Assembly: GCA_035416745.1 (NCBI GenBank)
Contig: DAOLNV010000122.1
Span: 1 to 12,995, forward strand
From: Candidatus Hydrogenedentota bacterium
Lineage (GTDB): Bacteria > Hydrogenedentota > Hydrogenedentia > Hydrogenedentales > SLHB01
Reading direction: 5' to 3'
Length of the DNA: 12,995 nt
Under the pieces are notes generated by a model, which was not told the origin of the DNA, made no database searches, and saw only the letters and a list, made by a program, of their open reading frames with translations. This document shows positions 7,207-12,995 of the stretch, one piece after another. The translations under genes were made by a program, and so were the position numbers. Each line of letters begins with the position of its first letter. Positions within the stretch are counted from its first letter, which is position 1.

Positions 7207-7246
7207 CCTCCGGCGCCCGGGACAGGCGCCGGGCGCCGGAGGTTTT
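7207..7246 (+). terminator. Strong intrinsic terminator after the aminotransferase
   Basis: Arms of 14 bases at 7207-7220 (CCTCCGGCGCCCGG) and 7229-7242 pair perfectly around an 8-base loop, and TTTT follows at 7243-7246. It starts eight bases after the aminotransferase stop codon. The T-tract is short, but the stem is very GC-rich. Confidence 0.85.
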
Positions 7247-7342
7247 GTGCGCCGGTTCAGCTCCGAGCGGCGCTCAGTGCTGGCGTGGCCTGCCCGGGCT
7301 TATCGCCGGGGGAACGGGTGCGGGGTTTTGATTGGCCTAAAG

Positions 7343-7351
7343 TGCTATGTT
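7343..7351 (+). promoter_or_regulatory. Candidate extended -10 promoter for the ABC exporter operon
   Basis: TGCTATGTT has TG one base before TATGTT (7346-7351), giving an extended -10 like that proposed for the SurA-like gene (TGCTATGCT). No -35 box with 16-18 base spacing is evident. Predicted start is near 7358, about 38 bases before the ATG at 7396, and it lies after the strong terminator where a new promoter is needed. Confidence 0.3.
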
Positions 7352-7395
7352 AGCATCCGTTGGCTTGATGTGTTTCGGCTACCACGGATGTGCTC

Positions 7396-9393
7396 ATGAT
7401 CGAGATCAGCGAAGACCCCAATTACAACCCGCGCAACCTGACTCCGCCCAGGACAAGCGTGTGGTCCGTCTATAGGCGGTTGCTGGGCTATGCACTGCGC
7501 TACAAGGGACGCCTTGCGGTGTCGATTCTGTTCGCCCTGCTCGTTGCGGGGTCGTTCACTTCGATGATTGTGGGCGTAGCGGCGGTGGTTGATGTGTCGC
7601 TGAGCCCGCCCGAGCCGCTCGGGAACACCGGAGCCGCCAAGGAGACGATCGAGCAGGCTGAGGCGCGGGCAACAGACCAATTAACCGAGAAATACGCGCC
7701 CCGGGTGGTTTCGGCGTTGAAACCGCTCGAGTTCGCGCACGGGATGGATGAGATCGCCCTCCGCCAGGGCGTCCATGATGTTATTGCGGGCATGCGGGCC
7801 CGGCCGATGTATGCCATTGAAGTGGCGTGCTTCTTGCTCGTGGGCTTGTCGCTGGTAGCAGGTATTGCGCGTTTTCTCCAGGAGTATCTTGCGGGGACGA
7901 TAGGAGCGAACATTTCGGTCGAACTGGGGCAGGAAATGTACGCGAACATCATGCGCCTGTCGCTCGGGTTCTTTGAGAAACACCCTACCGGGGAACTGAT
8001 CGCCCGATTCGCGAACGACATATTTCAGGTGAACCGCGGTCTGTCGGGCGTATTCGTGAAACTCATGCGCGAGCCGTTCAAGGCGGTCTTCTTTATGATT
8101 ACGGCGTTCACAATCGATCCGCTGATGACCCTGATCGGATTGTGCGTGCTGCCGCCCGTTGCCGCCGCGATCTATCAACTCGGCCGGAAGTTCAAGAAGA
8201 GCGTGCGGCGGTCCCTGGAAAAGGTGGCCTCGATGGCGATGGTGGCGTCGGAGACGTTCAACGGGATTGCGATAGTCAAGGGTTTCTGCATGGAAGCTTA
8301 CGAGATCGCACGCACGAACGCCGAATTCGCCAAACTGCGCCGGTATCTCGTGAAGATGGTGAAGGTAGATGCAGCGGTCGGCCCGGTGGTCGAATTCGTG
8401 TTGATTCTCGGCGTGGCCGCGCTGGTGCTGTTTGCGGGAGCGCGCGTGATGAGCCAGGAGATGAGCCAGGGCGACGTCGCAGGCCTGATCTTCGCGTTTG
8501 CCCTGATGCTGGACCCGCTGCGGAAGCTTTCGACGGTGAACAATCAGATCCAGACCAGCGTGGCGAGCGCGGAACGCGTGTTCGAGTTCATCGACATGCA
8601 ACCGGAAATCGTCGAGAAGGCCGGGGCGCGCGCCCTGCCGAGGCTGTCCAATTCCATCCGTTTTGAGAATATTCACTTCGCCTATAAGCGGGGGACCGAA
8701 GTGTTGCGGGGCATCGATCTCGAGGTGAAAAGGGGCGAGATGGTGGCATTGGTGGGGTTCAGCGGCGCGGGAAAAAGCACGCTGGTGAAACTCTTGCCCC
8801 GTTTCTACGACGTAACGGAGGGGGCCGTGAAGATCGACGGCGTCGACATCCGGGACGTATCGTTCACGAGCCTGCGCGATCAGATCAGCATCGTTACCCA
8901 GGAGACGATCCTGTTCAACGAATCCGTGCGCGACAATATCGCGTTCGGACGCAAAGACTATACCGCCGGGCAAGTGCTCGCAGCCGCACGGGCCGCCTAT
9001 GCCGACGGGTTCATCGATGCGCTGCCCGAGGGGTACGACACGGTTATTGGAGAAAGTGGCGCGACCTTGTCCGGCGGCCAACGCCAGCGGCTGGCCATTG
9101 CCCGGGCCATCATCAAGGACCCTGCGATACTCATCTTGGACGAAGCGACCTCGAACCTGGATTCCGAGAGCGAACGTGCCATACAGAAGGCGTTGGCGGC
9201 GTTCGTGGAGGGCCGCACGACCATCGTGATCGCCCACCGGCTGGCGACCGTGCAGCGCGCCCACCGGATTGTCGTGATGGATGAGGGCCGTATCGCGGAA
9301 CTCGGCACGCATCAGGAACTTCTCGCGAATGGCGGCATATACCGCCGCTTGTACGAGCAGCAGTTGTTGTCGGGCGGCGAGGACACCGCATGA
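7396..9393 (+). CDS. ABC exporter half-transporter (MsbA/type-IV fold: TMD fused to NBD)
   Basis: 665 residues. The membrane domain holds helices at about 39-65, 139-164, 232-260 (two) and 330-372 (two). The nucleotide-binding domain at about 420-655 is complete: Walker A GFSGAGKST (454-462), Q-loop Gln502 in IVTQET, signature LSGGQRQR (558-565), Walker B ILILDE with catalytic Glu583, D-loop SNLDSE and H-loop His614 in IAHRLA. It should act as a homodimer exporting a lipid, glycolipid, peptide or drug-like substrate from the inner membrane. The oddity is the loop between helices 1 and 2 (about 66-138): it is some 70 residues long and charged, whereas MsbA has only a short turn there, so it would form a small periplasmic domain. 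Start: ATG at 7396 was preferred; an in-frame GTG at 7390 adds two residues, and neither has a clear Shine-Dalgarno. Its stop overlaps the next gene by ATGA, so the lipoprotein is likely made together with it. Confidence 0.93.
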   Translation: MIEISEDPNYNPRNLTPPRTSVWSVYRRLLGYALRYKGRLAVSILFALLVAGSFTSMIVGVAAVVDVSLSPPEPLGNTGAAKETIEQAEARATDQLTEKYAPRVVSALKPLEFAHGMDEIALRQGVHDVIAGMRARPMYAIEVACFLLVGLSLVAGIARFLQEYLAGTIGANISVELGQEMYANIMRLSLGFFEKHPTGELIARFANDIFQVNRGLSGVFVKLMREPFKAVFFMITAFTIDPLMTLIGLCVLPPVAAAIYQLGRKFKKSVRRSLEKVASMAMVASETFNGIAIVKGFCMEAYEIARTNAEFAKLRRYLVKMVKVDAAVGPVVEFVLILGVAALVLFAGARVMSQEMSQGDVAGLIFAFALMLDPLRKLSTVNNQIQTSVASAERVFEFIDMQPEIVEKAGARALPRLSNSIRFENIHFAYKRGTEVLRGIDLEVKRGEMVALVGFSGAGKSTLVKLLPRFYDVTEGAVKIDGVDIRDVSFTSLRDQISIVTQETILFNESVRDNIAFGRKDYTAGQVLAAARAAYADGFIDALPEGYDTVIGESGATLSGGQRQRLAIARAIIKDPAILILDEATSNLDSESERAIQKALAAFVEGRTTIVIAHRLATVQRAHRIVVMDEGRIAELGTHQELLANGGIYRRLYEQQLLSGGEDTA

Positions 9394-10079
9394 AGAGAGC
9401 GCTCCCAGCCGCCGTCGCGCTTCTTCTCGTGCTCGGCAGCTGCGGAGAAGAGGAAACGGCGCCACAGCGTGCAGAGCCTTCGGAAATGGCTCAAACCGGC
9501 GCGGGCGGGCCGGTTTCCGGGGAGATGCAGCGGTTTACCCGGGCGCCCGTCATGGTGGTGGATCTGGAGGGCCGTCCCCTCGCCAATATGCTTCCGCTCG
9601 CTACGGACAGCCCAAACGCATTTCAGAAGCCGGTGGTGCAAGGGGAACTTACGGGGTCCGGCGGGACGAGCGAGCTGTCGTTGCCGCGCGATAGGCACCT
9701 CTATGTGCGCGCGTGGGACCCGGCGTTGCGCATGTTCCCCAACAATTTCTACGAAGTGCTGCCTCCCACGGGGGATACGACCGAGACCATGACCATCACG
9801 ATGGTGGAAGGCGCTACGCTTGCCATGACGCTGCTTGACGCCAACCAGAATCCCGCGGCGAACGAGAACGTGGGGCTCATGATGTTTCACGGGGTGCACG
9901 GCGCGTGGTGGCCGGCCGAAGGCAATACCGATGAGAACGGCCGGGTGCAATTCGCGCTCGTGCCTCCAGGCGAATACACGGTGAAGGTCAAGGCCGTCAC
10001 GAGCGGACAGCTCGAGCTGGGGAGCGTGCGTCTGTCTCCCGGGGGTAAAACGGATCTGGGTCCCCTAACGCTGCAATGA
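9390..10079 (+). CDS. Putative lipoprotein with two carboxypeptidase-regulatory/Cna-B-like beta-sandwich domains
   Basis: 229 residues. A type II signal peptide is seen: MKRALPAAVALLLVLGSC, with the lipid-accepting Cys at 18. A flexible Glu/Gln/Pro-rich linker (19-50) follows. Residues about 50-130 (MVVDLEGRPLANMLPL ... ELSLPRDRHLYVRAWD) and 140-229 (LAMTLLDANQNPAANENVGL ... TDENGRVQFALVPPGEYTVK) each show the pattern of a CarboxypepD_reg/Cna-B-like fold: a strand with D-x-x-G/N-x-P, then GxxxFxxxPPGxY. Such domains are structural and often bind partners or sugars; no catalytic residues are visible. The ATG at 9390 overlaps the exporter stop (ATGA), and AGGA at 9380-9383 lies six bases before it, so translation is coupled. 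It may sit in the periplasm as an accessory of the exporter, but that is inferred from position only. No close family was recognised for the full protein. Confidence 0.75.
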   Translation: MKRALPAAVALLLVLGSCGEEETAPQRAEPSEMAQTGAGGPVSGEMQRFTRAPVMVVDLEGRPLANMLPLATDSPNAFQKPVVQGELTGSGGTSELSLPRDRHLYVRAWDPALRMFPNNFYEVLPPTGDTTETMTITMVEGATLAMTLLDANQNPAANENVGLMMFHGVHGAWWPAEGNTDENGRVQFALVPPGEYTVKVKAVTSGQLELGSVRLSPGGKTDLGPLTLQ

Positions 10080-10142
10080 AGAACCCGGCGGTCATGGCGC
10101 CAGCTGATGCCTCCAGCCCATGCTCCGTTCTGTGTGTCCCGG

Positions 10143-11249
10143 CTATTCCAACACGATTTCCACGCGGCGGTTGAGCGCGGCGCCCGCCGCCGTATCGTTC
10201 GCGCTGACCGGCTGCGCCTCGCCGTGGAAGGACACGATCAGCCGCTCGGGGGGAATGCCCTGCTCCATGAAATATTGCTGCACCTTTTGTGCGCGCCGCC
10301 GGGACAAGTCCATGTTGTACTTGGGCGAGTGGCTGTTATCCGTGTAGCCTTTTACGTGGACCATGATCTCCGGCCACTCGGTCAACAACTGGGCGATACC
10401 GCGCAGGTATCCTTTTGCGGTGGCGTCAAGAGTCGTGCTGCCGCGGGCGAACGGGATCGCTTCGAACCTGGGATATTCGTCCGGTGCGCCGTCGAAATCG
10501 CGCCAGCGGTTGCGCGTTTCGGGTTCGAGGGGAGCGAGATCGACGCTGTCGGGAATGCCGTCCTGGTCGTTGTCCGGGTCGGGCGCGCCATCCCCGTCTT
10601 CGAATCCATCCAGGTCTTCCGGCAACAGGGGCTCGGCGTCTTTGAGGTCGACAATGCCGTCGCCGTCGGTGTCGCGGCGCCACATGGTATCGATGAGGGC
10701 TTCGGTATCCACGAGGGCCTTGGCGGCTTCGCGCCATTCCTTGCCTCGCACGAGGTTGTGTTCGGCGACGCTGAGACGGGCCGTTGCCTGGGCGTACAAG
10801 AGGGGCGCGGTTGTCTTGGCCTTGTCCTGGTCGATTTCGAGGTAGCGCGTCTTTATCCGCCCGAATTCCGCCTGACATGTTGCCGGGTCTCGAGCGGGTT
10901 CGGCCGTGACGGGAACGCGCTGGTTCTCGGGGATGGCCCGGATGGACGCCTCGGCCATGTTCAGGGCGAGATCGGCGTAATCCCACGCGCCACGGCGGTT
11001 GTGGGCGCGCCTCTGCTGGCGGGCGATATCGAGATAGTACTGGGCGGAGAAGAATTCGTAGGGCGCATAGGCGGCGGCGCCCAGGCTGCGCGCCTCCTCG
11101 ATTTTGGCCCTGGCCGTGTCGATGTCGACCCGTTCCAGCTCGGCATATTCGCGGGCGGTTGGAACACTCAGGATATCTCCGCCGGTGGTCTGGCATCCGG
11201 CCGCGGCCAGCGTCAGCAGCGCCAAGGCTGCAATCGTCGTTCTTTGCAT
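10143..11249 (-). CDS. OmpA-family lipoprotein: DUF4398-like helical domain, TSP3 calcium repeats, OmpA domain
   Basis: 368 residues. Signal peptide MQRTTIAALALLTLAAAGC puts a lipid-modified Cys at 19. Residues about 38-105 are an amphipathic helical region typical of DUF4398 (DTARAKIEEARSLGAAAYAP ... YADLALNMAEASIRAI), followed by a further helical stretch at 125-190. Residues 191-258 carry thrombospondin type 3 style calcium-binding repeats (DTDGDGIVDLKDAEP, DPDNDQDGIPDSVD). The OmpA/MotB peptidoglycan-binding domain occupies about 262-368, with GYTDNS (Asp304), the NMDLSRRRA helix (Arg319) and terminal NRRVEIVLE; Asp304 and Arg319 are the expected contacts to diaminopimelate. The protein would tether outer membrane to cell wall through a stiff calcium-bound spacer. 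Start: an upstream in-frame ATG would add 22 residues before the signal peptide, but the ATG at 11249 has GGAGGAG about seven bases upstream. It is divergent from the carbamoyltransferase and convergent with the exporter lipoprotein. Confidence 0.9.
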   Translation of the reverse strand: MQRTTIAALALLTLAAAGCQTTGGDILSVPTAREYAELERVDIDTARAKIEEARSLGAAAYAPYEFFSAQYYLDIARQQRRAHNRRGAWDYADLALNMAEASIRAIPENQRVPVTAEPARDPATCQAEFGRIKTRYLEIDQDKAKTTAPLLYAQATARLSVAEHNLVRGKEWREAAKALVDTEALIDTMWRRDTDGDGIVDLKDAEPLLPEDLDGFEDGDGAPDPDNDQDGIPDSVDLAPLEPETRNRWRDFDGAPDEYPRFEAIPFARGSTTLDATAKGYLRGIAQLLTEWPEIMVHVKGYTDNSHSPKYNMDLSRRRAQKVQQYFMEQGIPPERLIVSFHGEAQPVSANDTAAGAALNRRVEIVLE

Positions 11250-11379
11250 CGGAACACTCCTCCGTTTACGGGCGTGTCGTTCGGGCTTCGCAGGCGCGCC
11301 CCGCCGAAAAAACACGCGGGCGGTCTTCGCGCAAGGGCTTCTTCATTTTCACGCGCGGCGCGGGAAATCGCGGAGCGAG

Positions 11380-11409
11380 TTGATACTATTTGTCTCAATG
11401 GGATAGATT
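11380..11409 (+). promoter_or_regulatory. Candidate promoter for the carbamoyltransferase
   Basis: TTGATA (11380-11385), an 18-base spacer and TAGATT (11404-11409). The -35 matches consensus at five of six positions. Predicted start is near 11416, about 36 bases before the ATG at 11452. It overlaps the opposite-strand promoter candidate almost base for base. Confidence 0.4.
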
Positions 11410-11412
11410 CAA
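11383..11412 (-). promoter_or_regulatory. Candidate promoter for the OmpA-family lipoprotein
   Basis: On the minus strand: TTGAAT (11412-11407), an 18-base spacer and TAGTAT (11388-11383), each with four of six consensus matches. Predicted start is near 11376, giving a leader of about 127 bases. Each strand's -35 box overlaps the other strand's -10 box. Confidence 0.35.
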
Positions 11413-11451
11413 CCTTGGCGGCTCCGATCTTTGTCGCGAGGTTTGGCCTTT

Positions 11452-12995
11452 ATGCATATACTCGGCCTTTCGGGATTCTACCACGACAGTGCTGCGGCAA
11501 TCGTGCGGGACGGCGAAATTGTCGCGGCAGCACAGGAGGAACGGTTCACCCGCAAGAAGCATGACCCGGGTTTCCCCTCGGGCGCGGCCGAGTATTGCCT
11601 TCACGAAGCGGGCATCGATGCCGGCGGCCTGGACTACGTGGTCTTCTACGACAAGCCTTTCGTGAAATTCGAGCGGCTTCTGCTGACCTACCTTTCCGTG
11701 GCGCCCAAAGGGATTCGCTCGTTTTTCACCCAGATGCCGTCCTGGCTGAAAGAGAAGCTGTTTGTGCACAACATCATTCGCAAACAGTTGGAATACGAGG
11801 GGCCGGTTCTTTATACGATGCACCATCAGGCCCACGCGGCGTCGGCGTTTTTCCCGTCACCTTTCGAGGAGGCGGCGTTCCTGACCCTGGACGGCGTGGG
11901 CGAGTGGGCCACGTCGACCTATGGAATCGGGGAGGGGAACAGGGTTCGGATCCTCAAGCAGATCAACTTTCCGCATTCGCTGGGGCTTCTGTATTCGGCG
12001 TTCACGTATTTCACGGGGTTCAAGGTGAACAGCGGCGAGTATAAACTCATGGGGCTGGCGCCGTACGGCGAGCCGAAGTACGCGGCAGCGATCCTCGAGC
12101 ATCTTATGGATGTGAAAGAAGACGGGTCGTTTCGGTTGAATATGGACTATTTCGATTACTGCGGCGGATTGCGGATGACGAACGACCGGTTCGCGGAACT
12201 GTTTGGCGGGCCTCCGCGGCGCGCCGAAACCGAGATTACGCAGCGTGAGATGGACCTGGCGCGGTCGGTGCAGATCGTGACCGAGGAAGTCATGCTCCGG
12301 ATGGCGAAGGCCATCCACCGGGAAACGGGCATGCGGCATCTCGCCATCGCCGGCGGCGTGGGCCTGAACTGCGTGGCCAACGGCCGTTTGCTGCGGGAAA
12401 GCCCGTTCGAAGACATCTGGATCCAGCCTTCGGCGGGCGATGCGGGCGGGGCGTTGGGCGCGGCCCTGTTTGCGTGGCACCAACTGCTCGGAAACGAGCG
12501 GCACGCCGACAGCCGCCGCCAGAAGGCGAGTTATCTCGGGCCCGGGTTCAGCGAAGAGGCCATCGAGACCTACCTGCAGGAAGAGCGCATTCACTACGAA
12601 CGTGTCGACGAAGAGACGATGTGCGATACCGTGGCGCAACTCCTGGAACGCGGCAAGGTCGTGGGCTGGTTTCAGGGACGCATGGAGTTCGGGCCGCGCG
12701 CGTTGGGTGCGCGCAGCATTCTGGGCGATGCCCGCTCGCCGGCCATGCAGTCGCTGCTCAACCGCAAGATAAAGTACCGGGAGTCTTTCCGGCCATTCGC
12801 GCCGTCGGTGCTGGCGGAGTATGTGGACCGGTATTTCGATCTCGACCGCGAAAGTCCGTACATGTTGCTGGTTGCCCAGGTGCGCAACGGCAGGCTGGCC
12901 GAACTCACCGAAGACGAAGCCAATGCCCGGGGGTTCGACAAGCTCCGGGTCGCGCGGTCCGAGATTCCGGCGGTGACCCATGTCGACAACTCAGC
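11452..12995 (+). CDS. Carbamoyltransferase, NodU/CmcH family (3' end outside the window)
   Basis: 514 codons are visible with no stop; family members usually run to about 570-620 residues, so roughly 60-100 are missing. The N-terminal Kae1-like ATPase-fold region starts MHILGLSGFYHDSAAAIV and has QEERFTRKKHD (28-38), the metal-binding MHHQAHAASAFFPSPF (123-138), LTLDGVGEW (144-152), NSGEYKLMGLAPYGEP (193-208) and AGGVGLNCVANG (300-311). The C-terminal YrdC/TsaC-like part begins near 400, with the GRMEFGPRALGARSILGDAR signature at 409-428. The reaction uses carbamoyl phosphate and ATP, through carbamoyl-adenylate, to carbamoylate a hydroxyl on a sugar, antibiotic or lipid-linked saccharide; the acceptor cannot be told. 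Start: ATG at 11452 begins directly with the conserved motif; GAGG at 11438-11441 is ten bases upstream. Related genes in other bacteria often precede small DUF5989 and SxtJ-type membrane proteins, which here would lie beyond the edge. Confidence 0.93.
   Translation, partial: MHILGLSGFYHDSAAAIVRDGEIVAAAQEERFTRKKHDPGFPSGAAEYCLHEAGIDAGGLDYVVFYDKPFVKFERLLLTYLSVAPKGIRSFFTQMPSWLKEKLFVHNIIRKQLEYEGPVLYTMHHQAHAASAFFPSPFEEAAFLTLDGVGEWATSTYGIGEGNRVRILKQINFPHSLGLLYSAFTYFTGFKVNSGEYKLMGLAPYGEPKYAAAILEHLMDVKEDGSFRLNMDYFDYCGGLRMTNDRFAELFGGPPRRAETEITQREMDLARSVQIVTEEVMLRMAKAIHRETGMRHLAIAGGVGLNCVANGRLLRESPFEDIWIQPSAGDAGGALGAALFAWHQLLGNERHADSRRQKASYLGPGFSEEAIETYLQEERIHYERVDEETMCDTVAQLLERGKVVGWFQGRMEFGPRALGARSILGDARSPAMQSLLNRKIKYRESFRPFAPSVLAEYVDRYFDLDRESPYMLLVAQVRNGRLAELTEDEANARGFDKLRVARSEIPAVTHVDNS

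Noticed and set aside
7681..9465. Long open frame (594 codons) antisense to the ABC exporter, and similar ones at 14-1243, 5796-7163 and 11857-12981 (minus) and 10107-11564 (plus, opposite the OmpA gene)
   Set aside because: These arise from GC-rich codon bias on the opposite strand. The real genes have full family motifs, and the antisense translations show low-complexity Arg/His/Ala-rich sequence with no recognisable domain.
5925..12995. Reading the aminotransferase, exporter and carbamoyltransferase as one biosynthetic cluster
   Set aside because: They are in separate transcription units divided by a strong terminator and a convergent OmpA gene, and no core biosynthetic enzyme is present.

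Overview
The window is high-GC DNA with nine protein-coding genes, eight complete and one cut by the right edge. The organism must be a diderm bacterium. The genes include a TolC-family outer-membrane channel, a beta-barrel protein ending in Phe, a SurA-like periplasmic chaperone, an OmpA-like lipoprotein and a second lipoprotein. Gene style and composition would fit an uncultured lineage such as Hydrogenedentota, Sumerlaeota or Planctomycetota, but that placement is a guess. No rRNA, tRNA, CRISPR array or complete mobile element was seen.

Layout. Positions 1-54 look like the edge of an insertion sequence. A SurA-like chaperone (170-1165, +) is followed 40 bases later by a polytopic membrane protein resembling DUF624/YesL (1206-2009, +). 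These converge on a TolC-family gene (2053-3822, -). A 420-base divergent intergenic region (3823-4242) holds a good minus-strand promoter backed by three perfect 12-bp tandem repeats. To its right lies a beta-barrel outer-membrane protein with four copies of a PxLPEGL peptide (4243-5784, +). A DegT/DnrJ/EryC1/StrS-type aminotransferase follows (5925-7199, +) and ends at a strong intrinsic terminator (7207-7246). Next comes an ABC exporter half-transporter (7396-9393, +), translationally coupled through ATGA to a small lipoprotein (9390-10079, +). That pair converges on a DUF4398-TSP3-OmpA lipoprotein (10143-11249, -). A compact, nearly symmetric divergent promoter region separates it from a NodU/CmcH-type carbamoyltransferase (11452 to the edge, +).

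How the genes fit together. Most of the window serves the cell envelope: folding of outer-membrane proteins (SurA-like), an outer-membrane exit duct (TolC), a barrel/porin, an inner-membrane exporter with a lipoprotein partner, and a lipid- and peptidoglycan-anchored OmpA protein. The aminotransferase and carbamoyltransferase are the kind that decorate sugars or secondary metabolites, but neither has recognisable pathway partners in view. The genes lie in several transcription units, so this is better read as an envelope-rich neighbourhood than as one operon. I do not see a clear new multi-gene system. The most unusual points are the LPEGL-repeat barrel protein, the exporter with an enlarged TM1-TM2 periplasmic loop plus coupled lipoprotein, and the repeat-backed tolC promoter.
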